A stretch of DNA of 64,000 nucleotides, taken from contig VXCM01000316.1 of NCBI GenBank assembly GCA_014773175.1, positions 1 through 64,000 on the forward strand, written 5' to 3'. The position numbers were made by a program, and so were the translations under genes. This stretch comes from Lucifuga dentata. Its lineage: Eukaryota > Chordata > Actinopteri > Ophidiiformes > Bythitidae. The stretch's first letter is position 1, and every line of letters begins with the position of its first letter. Below the pieces are notes generated by a model. That model was given only the letters and a program-made list of their open reading frames with translations, made no database searches and had not been told where the DNA came from. This document shows, piece by piece, positions 1 to 12,252 of the stretch.

Positions 1-400
1 CCCCCTACCCCTCCACCTTCCCACCCTCCCTCTATCCTCTCTCGCTTCCCAGACGTCAGTCGTATTGCCTCCCATTCATTTTTGGTCTGTATTTATTTTT
101 ATTTCTGTGCATTTCTTAATCTTAATCCATTTTGGCTTCCACTCTCCTTTCTGGAAAATGCTGCAAAACCTCTAATGGAAGCCACTCAATTCCTCCAGTC
201 TGCTTCTTGCTGGTGACCTGCATTGACGTCATTGCGTCATTAGGTTTCCCCTGGAAACACGGGAGAGCTAAAAATAGAAACACATTAATTCAAACCCCGG
301 GCTGGGGGGAGTTGGGGAGGGCGTAGGGGTAGATGGGGGCTGTTGTTGGCGACTATTTCTATCTATCAATCCATAATCTGCCGACACCCCCCAATCCTGA

Positions 401-403
<3 letters not shown>
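1..403. other. Non-coding stretch, pyrimidine-rich start
   Basis: The first 60 bases are strongly C/T-rich and are followed by mixed AT-rich sequence. The open frames here are short and one runs into the adjacent CA repeat. I see no splice-flanked exon, RNA gene or transposon end. Confidence 0.6.

Positions 404-456
<53 letters not shown>
404..456. repeat. (CA)n microsatellite
   Basis: Uninterrupted AC/CA dinucleotide repeat of about 26 units. It creates the false poly-Thr-His and poly-Cys-Val open frames on the two strands. Runs of this length are usually polymorphic in fish. Confidence 0.97.
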
Positions 457-458
<2 letters not shown>

Positions 459-1263
459 TTCTCTCTGATTTCCGTGCAGCGCTTATTTAGATCCATCTCA
501 ACATACATTTCAACCATAAGAAGTACCACTTTGCAGTAATTCCTATAGGCACTTAATGTGCTTCTCTAATATGTTTATATTGATCCTCATATTGCTTTTT
601 CCTTTGCCATCACTATGCTATTTATACTAAACTATGTCTAAAGTTCAGTATGTGAGTTTTAATTCCATTATTGTACTACAAGGTTTTTTTTTTTAAATCT
701 CTTTATGTACTATTATAATAAGGAGTAGTGAATAGAGCTCTATTAGCACAACATGTATACTGACTTTATCATACTAAAATATTATTTAGATCTCACATCA
801 CTATAATATAATTTTCCTGTATAGATCCTGTATAATTCAGCAGTGATGTGTTTAAAGTATCTTAGAAAATTTTTCTGTCATTTAATCTTGCAAGGTATCA
901 CTATCACACTCCTAAAATGTGCCTGGGCCAACAATGAGTTTACGATTATCCAGCCGATTGGACAGTATAAATCATAAACAAATACACAGTTACTGTAAAT
1001 AAATAAATACCTGATAGCATAAAACCAGCAGAGCTCAGAGTCTTTTAATGATTGAAATAACATGTCTGTGGCTTGTACATGCATACAGAATGTTCAAAAT
1101 CAGAAGTATTACATTATGTTGCCATGTTGCTAAGTTTTCTACCATGCACATATTGAACAATATTGCCATTTTATCTCAGCAAATAAGATATAGTTTGAAA
1201 TTAGTAGTGGTAAGATGTATGTAGGTGTAGTTATTTGGAAGTGATGTGAGTGAGTGAGTGAGT

Positions 1264-1308
<45 letters not shown>

Positions 1309-2469
1309 AGAAGCTGTCTACTTAATTTCTAAACTGAATTGATGGCAAAACCCCACATTGAGCAACATGTTGTAAACTAAACTGAGGCGTATTTTGTGAT
1401 ATGTGTGACATTGCATATCAATGTTGTAAAATCCTCTGAATTTGTTATTTTAATAGTTTTAAAATTTCATCTGGATGCAGATTTGCATCAAGCTACATGT
1501 AATGATAGTAGTACAAATGCTTGATTTTTTTTTTCCATTCAAGTAAGTAGTTCATGAGATTTAAGTAAAAATGGACAAAAATGGCCTATCCAATAAATTC
1601 AAGAAATCTTTTGGATCTGGATCTGCAAACTGATTTATTCACTCCTTGTTTTTTTTTGTTTTGTTTGTTTTTTTAAGTCATGATAACCAACTCCCAATAT
1701 CACACCACATTCCAGAATATACAATAGCTTTAACTCAAGAAGGTTCATAAAAAGTTGCCAGTCAAATTTTAGCTCTGTATGATTCAATCATTCATTCATT
1801 GTTCTTTTCTTCACGCAGTCATTCATGTGTTTGTCTTAATCCATTCACATATTTGGGGCAGACCTTTCCAGTGACGCAAAACTCTCCTCCCTTTTAATCG
1901 CTTCAGCTTCATCTATCTGCTCTCATGTTGGAGATCAAATCACCACCTCCCCTTTCAAACGCGCTCCCTGCACTCACATGAAGTCATGAATTCCACATCC
2001 ACACGCACCGTGACGCGCGTGCTGGCACATGAGCAGTGATGGGGAGGAAAAAAAAAAATCTGCCTAGGTCAGTATCGCGAGATTACAGTTTATGGACATT
2101 GTCTCACCATCGTTTCTCTAGAGAAGTACTTTCAGAAGAAGTGAAAGCTACAAAACTGCGCAGCTGCAGTGTAGCTTACTATAAAATAACATCAAAAATA
2201 ACAATGAGCGTTGTAATGCGACAAATAGTAATAAATAAATGAATAAATAAATCAACCATCAACTCAACAACGTTTGAAAATTGGTGTATTTGGTGACACC
2301 TTGTGGCAAAATGAAAAATCACAACCACAAAACACAAAAAAGAATTTCTCCATATCATATGTAGGTACTCCAATTTGGTTTGCTTTATTAGGATTTATGA
2401 ATTGTTTCTTGCTCCCAGGTTAATAATTTCCTATAAACACAGACAAAAGACATTTAAATTTTACAATAG
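457..2469. other. AT-rich non-coding stretch
   Basis: AT-rich sequence with frequent stops in all frames. It holds one compound GTGA/GA microsatellite (separate entry) and short poly-T runs. No gene or mobile-element end is recognisable. Confidence 0.6.
1247..1314. repeat. Compound (GTGA)n-(GA)n-(AAG)n microsatellite
   Basis: About six GTGA units pass directly into about 19 GA units and then into a few AAG units. The order suggests that point changes in one repeat seeded the next. Confidence 0.95.
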
Positions 2470-2505
2470 GATGTGTATACAATAGACATCTATTGTATAC
2501 ACATC
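2470..2505. repeat. Near-perfect 36-bp palindrome (17-bp arms)
   Basis: Arms at 2470-2486 and 2489-2505 are exact reverse complements separated only by CA. The left arm reads GATGTGTATACAATAGA. A partial further copy of its core (CTATTGTATAC) follows at 2509-2519. There is no flanking duplication to suggest a transposon. It may have arisen by template switching. Confidence 0.9.
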
Positions 2506-3448
2506 TTTCTATTGTATACCTCTCTCACTTCATACTTGTCCTTCTCTTTTCTGCTGTCTCTTTGCTTTCACCCCCCCCCCTNCCCCCCCCCCTTTTCCTT
2601 CCATCTCTTAGTTATTAGTGCCATTCTGACCTACATGACATGTTTGCCTGAATACTGACATCAGCTTTTCCTATTTGCATTGCTCCATTAAAAGCAATAA
2701 GCACAGCTCTACTTCTCCTAGGTAAACTTCTCCAACAGGTATTCATGTCAACTTAATTTTCAAATGTGTGATTTCAAAACTAAACTGACCTTAAAGTAAA
2801 AGTAATGTGAAAATGAAAATCTGATATTACTGATACTTCATGTTAATAATTTGGTATGAATTCATGGATTTAAAAAAAAAAAATTGTGCATATAATATTA
2901 AATGAATCACCAGTAATGGCAAGAATCAACATTATCATACAAAGTTCTTAAGGCAAGTAAAATACATAAATCAGCGCAAGAAGTCAAGTGTTTCCCTATG
3001 TGTGGTCAGGAAGCTAAAGTGGTGACTGTGTCTTCTTAAAGACTAATGTATTGCATTCTATTAAAATAACAAATTTAAAAATCCATTAAATGAAAATCAC
3101 TCAAAAGATTTTTTTTTTTTTTTACATTTTTGCATCTTTTACAGTTGCAGCTGTGCAGATAGTATTTTATATTCTCATACTGTGTTTATTCTCATAATTT
3201 GCTGAACACTTTACAGTTCAAAGCTCACTTCATTGCTCGCTCTTCACTATCCATTTAGTCGGAACATACTAGTCCCGCCAGTTACCTAAATGCATTTTTC
3301 TCACCTCACCCCATTACCCCAGTCACTATCTAATCTTCCTCTTTCTCCTTCTGATGTTTCTATTGATTCTCTAGACAAGTTTTACCACGCTCTTTAGTAT
3401 GTGTATTAATGCTCTTACGTTCTGTCACGCATTCTTTCTTTCACTTAT

Positions 3449-3473
3449 ACACACACACACACACACACACACA
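3449..3473. repeat. (AC)n microsatellite
   Basis: About 12 AC units, followed by an ATGCACAG flank. Confidence 0.93.
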
Positions 3474-3656
3474 TGCACAGAAGTACTGTAACTGGTGTGA
3501 TACAAGGGCAAAGACACTTTGAAAGAAGTGTGGATGGTGTGTGTGTGTGTGGGGGGGCAGCTGAGGGGACTTAAATATCATACTCAGAGTGATGGGGACT
3601 GAGTGAAATTAATTTAACAGAACTAAATATATTGATCTTTACGCTATAGTTGCCTC

Positions 3657-3679
3657 AACACACACACACACACACACAC
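3657..3679. repeat. (CA)n microsatellite
   Basis: About 11 CA units in otherwise unremarkable sequence. Confidence 0.92.
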
Positions 3680-3802
3680 TCACTGCTTTGGGGGAAATGC
3701 TGCACCATCGTGGTTGTATTGCACCATACCGCACACGGCACTAACTGATGATGCCATCTGCTGGCCAAAAACATCAACTACAAGCACAATGTGAACTCAG
3801 AT

Positions 3803-3842
3803 CCATGAGATCAAATACATTTCCATGAGATCAGATACTTTT
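3803..3842. repeat. 20-bp tandem duplication
   Basis: Two adjacent 20-bp units both begin CCATGAGATCA and differ at only a few positions near their ends. This is an ordinary small tandem duplication with no coding meaning. Confidence 0.8.
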
Positions 3843-5099
3843 TCTACAAAGCTTTTCAAGCATTATGTTCTAATACTGTAACAATCCTATTTTCTTGTCA
3901 TTCTACCTCAGTTATGTCAAGAGACGAAAATATAAAAGAAGTTTTGCCCCATTAGATTTCTTGCGCTGTATTTCCATGATTAAAATTCAAACTGCAATGG
4001 TATAAGCAAGATGAAACAGGTGTGTTCGGAAAAGATAAAATGAAAGAAAGGAAATCCAACATCTTCTTAGAGACATGGTGCTCTTGTATGAATAGATTTT
4101 TAATACCAAATATAGTGTTTTTAACCAGCCTCCATCTCTGCCAATAACAAACAAAGCATGTCTATGAAGGCAATATCTAAATGTCTGATATCAGGTTGAT
4201 GTAACAGATAACAGATGAAACACAATTTGTTCCAATGTTTTTATAAAATGATGCATAATCTTTCTGCAAATCAGAATCTAAATTCCACTGAGTGCTTTTA
4301 TGAATGAATGAGCTTTACCACCCCATGGTAATGTTGCATCTTTCAGAATTTAAATGTATGCAAAGATCAAAGCCACGCTTTTAGAGGCAGAGGTAGTGCA
4401 ATAAGCAGAAACCCCCAGATTATTCATACAGCACCCTCCTGTCACAGCCTCTTAGCAAAGTCAGATGTGCTACCGCAAGTTGCCACCAGGAGGCAGGAGT
4501 GCTCAACAGTGTATTTTTTTCCCCGTCTTTCTCCCCTATGACATTCTCTTCAACTGTCTATCTCTGCTCAGAATACAAGTGGATACACACACATGCATAT
4601 ATGAACTAACGGAACCGCACATACTCATACTAATACATCTCTTGGGAACATATATATATAGATGTTTACACACATTTTCACATAGTCAGAAAAATTCTTC
4701 TACACCCCTACCCCTTATACACTCATCATATCAGAGGCTTCCAAGCCAGGGATGACATTGCAGTTTTTTTCTGATCACAAGACTACATTACGCTAGCATG
4801 TGGCCCCGAAGTGACTTCACAAGGTCATGACCTCTCTATTCCCCTGCCAGTTGTGGCCTCATCCCTGCAGTACATCATCAAGCCTCAGCTGCATCACACA
4901 TTCCATCACAACTACACATCTACAGGATTCCTATTTATACCAGATTGTTAATGGCTGCCCCTATTAATTTCACAGGGAGGCAATCAAACAAAGTCTTACT
5001 CTAGGGGTACCGCAGATGTCTGATGTAACCTTAACCTTCAAAATCATTTAAAAGCAAGCAAGCTGCAATCTTGATGTTGGGAGGGTGAAATCAAGGGCA

Positions 5100-5124
5100 G
5101 AGAGAGAGAGAGAGAGAGAGAGAG
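5100..5124. repeat. (GA)n microsatellite
   Basis: About 12 GA units. Read on the minus strand it gives a Leu-Ser repeat in a spurious frame. Confidence 0.94.
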
Positions 5125-8100
5125 GCTTATGCAAAGACAGGAAAACAGAATTAAAGGAAGTGGTATATAAGATGTAAGGAGAGAGTGAATTAGAGAAGAG
5201 GGAGGGCGGACTTATATCAAAGAGACCTTTGTTCAAATCTTCCCCAGTAGCTGTATGAGAATCACAGCCCGAGCAGTAGACCTTGAGGAACTTGAGAGGG
5301 GAGAATTGAATGCTCATTGCTTACGGTGCAGAACTCTATCTTCAAGGCTCTCTGCCCTCAACTTTTTCATTTTTTATCATTAATTATTTCTTGCTAATTG
5401 CCAGGATTAGAAAAAGAAGAAGAGAAAGGGTCTCTGGAGTTTTTGACCACTGTGTGTGTGTGGTGTGTGCGTTAGTATTGTGTATATGTGTAGTATAGTA
5501 GTGTGTATAGTATGCCTACATATACACATCTTACCATATATTATATAAAAAAGAGTGAAAAGTACAAATTGAACATGGTCTTGGTCAGCAAGCTTGTTAG
5601 CACTTTCTGACTGATTATGCTTGTTCAACCATGGAACTTTTTCCATTAAAGTTAAGAATGTGGTCATAACCCAGAAATGTCCTTGTACAATGGTTATTAT
5701 TAGAGGTGACTGTTTTTTTTTTTTTTTTTANTTTTTTTTTTTTTTTTTAATTTCCTGTTCTATTGTATTCTTAGTTGCTGAAAATTTGTGGTTATAATTC
5801 ATCCATTCTGACACTGATGCATTCAGAATAATTATGAAACAATGCTACCAGGTTACAATGCTGTTGCCAAAAAATATATATCAATATTGGATGATTCTGC
5901 AAAATGCTTTTGCCAAGGATGTTTGGTTGATTATTCTCTCTATGCATATGGCAATACAGTGAGGTATAGTTATGTTTAGGCACCTAAACTATTTGGTTAA
6001 GGTAGGGAAAGATTATTTTCATGATTAAATTAATAGAAAATCAACACTGAGTACATATGGGAGAAATCCAACACTGATAGTTGCTTGGAGTCAGGACACA
6101 ACTCCTGGTCAATGGTGTTGAAATCTAATACTTTGTATGTTTGAAATCCTTCCTGACCTCCTCCCTGCAACTTCAATGTGCTACAGCAATGTCACACTAT
6201 TATTGCTTTGGCACTGAAAGTTGGCATTGGGTGTAAATTACGACCTGCAGAATCATCCCATATTGATGTTTTCACCAGGGAGACTGGGCTGGCAGTCCTA
6301 ATAGTGTCATAAAAGTTCTTGTTCCTTTACATTAGTTATGAGTTTGTATTGCATTATATGAACAAGATAAAGAGCTGATCATGGGCAGAATACGCATTAC
6401 TCCTCCCAAATCTCATTTTTTTTTCACCCTAGAATAAATTTTCCCCAGCATAAGTTGAGCATTGTTATCTCCAATACTGGCACACACCCTCTGGCTCCCT
6501 TTTTATTAATGTTGCACCACCATCCCCATCTGCAAGTTGTAGGTACTGTCACTGACATCCATACAACATTAAAAATGCCAGCAACAGACAACATTCAAAG
6601 CTGTCAGCACCTCAGGGCCTTCCCTCAGCAATATATCTGGCTGGAGCTTTCTAACTACCTCAGTGACCTCTGACAGATTAACAGCGTGTCTGTTTAAAGA
6701 CGATATACAATGGCATAACTTGAACATTGTCAAAAGTATGATATGAATACTAAGAAACACCCAGGCGATAAAGACTGAGATGCCTTTCTCTCCCATTCAT
6801 GCATACAAGGGTAGAATATATCCTGCTGAATCATCCTCAGTCTAATGAGTTCTTAATGTTTGTGGGCACAAAGGACAAATTATGGCAGATACTGATGGAG
6901 TGTGACATCATTCAGATCTCCTGTTATGAACGAAAGCTGGGGTGGACCCTGAACTCTACACATCGAATAATGACTGAGGAGCCATCTACATAATGGACTG
7001 ACTGAGCTAATTTGAAAGAGTTTTCTTTTTTTTTTTTTCAAGACTGAATCACTCCCTCACAAGTATCACATAGCCCTGAATCAAAAATGTTGACAGGAGA
7101 TTGTGTGTATATCACTTTAAATTTGATATTGGAATTTGCTCAAAAACTGAACCCATGTGCAATTCAACAGATCAGCAACTCTTTTTTTCACACTACTTGT
7201 GGAAAACCAACTTGAGATGATGGATAACACTTATTAATTTTATATAGCAGATTCCTCGCTCTGTCTTTCTTAGGAGCCAAACTGGTCCGGTTTGCACTAC
7301 AGCCAGAGGAAGGTTTTCTCATAGATCAAGGGTCCTGTAATCAACTTGGACATAGCATCAGGAACCAATGGCAACACCAGTCTGAAGCTTGCAGGGCAGA
7401 ATGTAAAGCCATCCATGCTATGTTGTCATCTTAATAAGTGGCTGAGAAGTGGTCCTGCCTTTTTTAGGGTGGAGTCCTATAATGTTGAGTGGCCTACCCT
7501 GATGGATTATGCACATGCATGTAACTACATGAGCCTAGGAATCTTCATTTATCATGTTTCAGAACAAAAAGCACCTGCACATCATCCATTCCCTTTCCAG
7601 TGAGACTTAGACTTTACTTCTCATCAGCTGATAATAAATGCTCTTATTGACAGCACAGCAAATTCTTCTGGCTCCAGACCAGGTCCCACAGTTTTTAAAT
7701 CATGTTGTTGTGATGGATGAACCTGCCTTACTACTTCTCGCAGCATTTTACTATTCACCTAATGCCTTCAAGTTCAGAGTGGTCATTCAAAGTGCAGCCT
7801 CAGCTTGAAATATTAACGTGCAGTGATTGGCATTAGTGACATTAGTGTCACCACAGCTAATTGGTTTGATTAGCTGTGGACGCCAAACATACATTAGCTT
7901 GAGACATGTTTTAAATGCAGCTAATGTGCCCTCTGTACACTGCATTATTGAATGTACAAAATAGTAGGGGCCCTACTTAAGCTGGGTTAAAGCCATAATC
8001 CCTCATTGATTTTCATGGTTAAATGTATACAAAGGATGAGATGTTAAAAAAGACAACACTATTGAGACATCACCAATATTCTGCATATTCAGTTTAGTTA

Positions 8101-8362
8101 TGCAATACAGCTCTGAAGACCTAAAGGTACATTATGTAGCATCAGAATGTTGATGGTGTACAGTCAACTACAGTGCAATTACATATAAATCACAAATTTG
8201 TAAACTGTGAATCCATGGCCATATTCAATGCAACTGTATTACGTATTGTATTCTACTATTTCCACATATTACATGGACGTTAACACAAACGACTGCTACG
8301 TCCATTATACATTGTATGCATGTGATTCTGAGCCTGTAGACTTCTTCAGGTCAGCGAGAGAC
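5125..8362. other. Non-coding stretch, no recognised gene
   Basis: Contains a poly-T run split by an N (5713-5748) and several open frames of 60-90 codons near 6200-7600. One, at about 7270-7430 (+), follows an acceptor-like CTTTCTTAG and is open for about 50 codons, but an overlapping frame is equally long. I recognise none of these translations and do not call them genes. Confidence 0.5.
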
Positions 8363-9013
8363 TTAAAGGACCATACCACCCATTTTGCATGTTTGAGCTA
8401 ATATATTCAATTTTCATACACATAAGGTTACTGACAACCATTTCCCAAAGGATAAAACCGTATANCTAATATATTCAATTTTCATACACATAAGGTTACT
8501 GACAACCATTTCCCAAAGGATAAAACCGTATATCAGCTTTCCCGATATTTTGCAAAATCTCTTAATCTTTCAAAATAAAATATTCAAGCCATATACCTGC
8601 CTTAAAAATCAATGTTTCGCCTGCTAATAGTTACACAAAATTATGAAGTCACGGTCATTAAAAGTTTTCGATAAACACAGGTCTTCTTTTGAGACTCCCC
8701 GGTGGAGACATACATTCACTCTGCTCTTTTTATTGCACTTAAATACTAAAATTACGAAACTTTGAAAAAAACCTGAATATACATGTTGTTCACGATAATG
8801 GGTTTTATCACAAGTACATTTCAAGCATCAACAAGTTGATTTTAATAGCGTACCAGAATGAACTGAAACCAATGGCGGTCTGNTTTTTTTTTTTTTTTTT
8901 TAATCTCACCATTCCAGTAGTATGCTTTGGGAAATGATTGTCAGTAACCTTATGCGGATGAAAATTTAATATATTAGGCTCAAACATACAAAATGGCTGG
9001 TATGGTCCTTTAA
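8363..9013 (+). mobile_element. Kolobok/T2-like MITE, copy 1
   Basis: The element is bounded on both sides by TTAA and begins AGGACCATACC, with the reverse complement GGTATGGTCCT at the other end. The inverted repeats extend about 85 bp, through the CCCAAAG/CTTTGGG region. Ends of the form TTAAAGG with a TTAA target duplication are known for the T2 MITEs and the Kolobok superfamily; piggyBac also duplicates TTAA but usually begins CCY. No transposase is encoded. The copy is lengthened by a false duplication around the N at 8465, so the true length is about 583 bp. A poly-T with another N (8883) replaces part of the right interior. Three more copies lie in this window in the same orientation. 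Confidence 0.85.
8398..8532. repeat. Assembly artefact: 67-bp duplication around one N
   Basis: 8398-8464 and 8466-8532 are identical and separated only by the N at 8465. The other three copies of this MITE carry the segment once. This is best explained as two overlapping contig ends that were abutted rather than merged. Confidence 0.92.
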
Positions 9014-9600
9014 AGTTTAGTTTAACAAAACTAAACTCATTGTTGGCCATGGATAGGTCTATTTTATGTTTTTGTTTGTGTTTGGATAAAATATTCAGTT
9101 TTGCAGGCCTCTTCGTCAAATATTGTTTGTTTTCTGGTGTTTATGTAAATACTGTACCGCCTCCTGTTGTGTGAATGGAATTCTGGGGTATTTTAAGAAA
9201 CGTCGAACGTAAAACTGACTTTACTACAGTATGTTCTGTTTGGCTGCTGAAGGAACGAAGTAACTGTTGACTTAGTGAGTTTTTAGGCAAAAATGTCTCA
9301 AAATAACCTCTAAGAAGATAAGAACAGACTGATGAGCTCGGAGACGTTCCAAACTTTGGACGAGAACTACAGAACTGGACTTTTAAGGACCATTATTGAG
9401 GAGTTTGCAGAGAAGAAGTGAGCAGGTGAAGCGGATGTTTTGCTAGCGAAAATGACGCAGTTTACAAATGAAAATGGCCGCTGACAAGAAAGCTACGAAA
9501 TATTTCAAACTTAGAAAATGAACTGCAGACTGGACTCAAGGACCAAAATGGATAAATTTTCTTTGACGAAGGCCTCGTAAGGTAGGCAAAATGTTATATG
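9014..9600 (+). other. Unrecognised stretch with diverged internal duplication
   Basis: Segments at about 9341-9391 and 9497-9543 are clearly related: both read roughly TTCAAACTT, then GAACT-CAGA-CTGGACT, then AAGGACC, at an estimated 70 percent identity. The first is open for about 27 codons after an in-frame stop and ends in TGA. A donor-like GTAAGG follows at about 9579. It could be a decayed repetitive element next to the MITE, or a transcribed non-coding exon. I do not recognise it. Confidence 0.35.
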
Positions 9601-11921
9601 ACAATTAGTTGTTTTTTTTTTTGTCTGTATATGGCTTTGTGTCCAAGTTGGACAACATCAATTATGCTAATTTGCTAATTATGGTAATTATGTTAGCATA
9701 ACCAGCATCTAACCCTTTCAAACCAGGTATAAGTAGTACAGAGAGTGTTGATTGTCAGTGGGATCGGCAGTACTAGCTACCCTTTCACATTGTAGCATGT
9801 GGTCTAATATTAAATATGTTAAAAATATTGCTTAATGAAGCTTTAGATAAACTACCGTAAGTAGGATTAACCTGATGTCCTTTCAAGGTCCTGGGTTCTT
9901 TAAGCAGACGTCTTAAATGAATACTTTTCTGAAATAGAAGTGATTTTGGCTCAGCTGGTGCTGACTGATAACCCAAGTTTTATTTATCACTACATCACAG
10001 CCTGCAGCAGGTTTCATGTAAGTGACTAACACACCCTCAGTTCAGTAAGCGCCAGACAGCTCCAAATAATTTAGTTTTGTGCTCAGTATTAATTTCTGAC
10101 ATTTTGAGGTCAGAGCTTGTGTGCGTTTGTATTTGTGTGTGTGTGCGCGCGCAGTTTGTTTACTACTCCTAGTGTTGGCAGAGCACTGAAGCACAGCTGG
10201 AACATTAGCTCTGACCTACGCTCAGCAGGGCTCTGACTTTTGGTTAGCATGTTGTTCCCCCTCTTTTACTGTCTCTGTTCCTTCGCCTCTTCATAGTGTG
10301 CTGACATTTCAGCTGCTCTGTCAGACTAGGAAAGAATCAACTCTTACTGTCCTCCCTTTGCTCCTAGACTCTAGTCATATGTGTATTTTTGTGTATTCCT
10401 CACAGCAAGTGATGTTCTCCCGTCATGACTGCAGCTTGATGTGTATCATTGGGAATGAAAGCACCATGTCACCTTTCAGCCCCTCTAAATCCACCCAAGA
10501 TGATTCTATAAGTGAGTGTCAAAGTTCAAATGATACAATACTCTCACTCAATCCCTGGCTCTGCCTCGTCCATAAAACCACTGTCCTGTTCCATCACATC
10601 ACTTTGTAGGCATCCTTAGACTGTCGCCCAGCCTTTTTCCCCTACCTAAATTCATGTGGTACACCATGCATCAAGGCCTTGAAGGTCATATGTAAAATAC
10701 AGTGAACTGGCTATGTATATGGCAAGAATCCTTCATTATGTGGGTCCATATGGAAAAATTGGGGTTAAGCTGTGAGTACCCAGATGGACTGTGACAGGAC
10801 ATAAAGGCACACAAAGGTGTGTGTGTCTATATTTGTCTGCATGTGTGCACATTTTCCTGCCAGGTTATTAGAGGTTATTGGTTTAGGTGTGATATCAGGT
10901 ATGATAAAATTAAGTTTTTTTTGTGTGTATCTGTGTGTGTGAGAGTGTTCGATTGGAAAGAGTGTAATGTTTTTAGACAGGTTGTGTGGCCTGTCGTACA
11001 TTCCTGTCAGGTTACTGTGTTTGTACATGGAGTTGCTGGCTTCTGGAAAGTGCACATCTCACCAAAATCAACTTTAACGACAGTGTCGACCCTGAACAAC
11101 TAAATGGTCTTTCTCTTTCTGAGTCTCCTCCCTCTTGTTCTCTTTCTATCATTTCTTTTTCAGTACTGCTTTTATCACATGCACCTTAATAATCCATTAG
11201 AGGAAATGTAAACCATAAATGTCAACCATACCTTGCTGTAATTAAATGCTTGCTCTACAGCACATTCAGACGGTGTGTGAATGCTGCAATGCTGCATGTA
11301 TACAAATATATTAGTCACTGTTCATCTTTTCTTCTCTGTTGCGGAAAATACGTCCACTTATAAATGTGATTTTTGTGCATTAGTGGAGTTCCATTATCGT
11401 CTTGTATGTTAATGATGAGTTGAGCCATATATTGCCTCAATTGAATATATCAAATGCTGTATATGTAGTTATGCAATTATGATAGTAAGCATTTTACAAG
11501 CTGCAAAAGAGGCGCCAGAGGCCAAATGGAAAGGTGAGGAGGAAGTTACATAGGCCCTGCAAATAATTTGACAGTAATTATTACAGTCTTATTGCGGGGG
11601 GATGACATCTATTTCTCTGGCTTCAGACATATCATACTGACTTTCCTGTAATAGGTTTGGTTGGCAGATCTGAACTGGTGAGGATAAATTAGAAAGCACA
11701 GAATTAGGATTTTCTCAAATAGTGGCATTTTTATGAAAAAAGACCATGTAATCACTCAGGCTCGACTTTGATTAAGCGGTAAAGTGAACTGGTGAAAGTG
11801 TGGATTTCACGGTGACAGAGCTTATGTGGTTTTGACAGTTCACCCTCCATGTCTTTCCTTAATTCCAACCTTCCTTCGTAAGCTCTGTTCTGCTGGGTCC
11901 CTTGTGTGTTACTTCCTATTT
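9601..11921. other. Non-coding stretch
   Basis: Mixed sequence with short GT-rich patches near 10130-10150 and 10815-10945. The open frames of about 100 codons (for example 10298-10609 and 10765-11055) are compositionally random and partly made of GT repeats. No gene is supported. Confidence 0.55.
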
Positions 11922-11939
11922 TTCATCTGTCTGTCATTT

Positions 11940-11987
<48 letters not shown>

Positions 11988-12007
11988 TNTTCATCTGTCT
12001 GTCATTT

Positions 12008-12055
<48 letters not shown>
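11922..12055. repeat. (CTTT)n microsatellite, duplicated around an N
   Basis: A unique lead-in beginning TTCATCTGTCTGTCATTTT followed by about 12 CTTT units occurs at 11922-11988 and again at 11990-12055, split by the N at 11989. The true locus probably has one lead-in and one CTTT run of uncertain length. Confidence 0.88.
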
Positions 12056-12056
<1 letters not shown>

Positions 12057-12229
12057 ACGTTATTATCACAGGTATCACTGGTACAGATCTGAACTTATCT
12101 TCTTTGCTGTCTTTTTTTCTTTCACATTACAATAGCTATTACAAAAACCTGGTTTCTTCCTGTAATTACTTCATTCCTTTGCAAAGTAGTGGTTGTCATG
12201 TCCCCTGTCATTGTAGGTTTGCTGCAGCT

Positions 12230-12252
12230 GTGTGTGTGTGTGTGTGTGTGTC
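12230..12252. repeat. (GT)n microsatellite
   Basis: About 11 GT units. Confidence 0.92.

Larger units (their letters stand above)
2506..5099. other. Non-coding stretch with several small repeats
   Basis: AT-rich DNA holding a C-homopolymer with an N at 2582, two short CA repeats (about 3449-3473 and 3657-3679), a 20-bp tandem pair (3803-3842) and scattered poly-A/T. No gene is recognised. Confidence 0.6.

Noticed and set aside
7270..7430. Acceptor-like CTTTCTTAG followed by a protein-looking frame (KLVRFALQPEEGF...)
   Set aside because: A different frame in the same place is equally open (7346-7603), no donor is convincing, and I do not recognise the sequence.
8363..9013. piggyBac origin for the TTAA-flanked MITE
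   Set aside because: The target site fits, but the termini start AGGACC rather than the CCY expected for piggyBac, and the long inverted repeats fit T2/Kolobok better.
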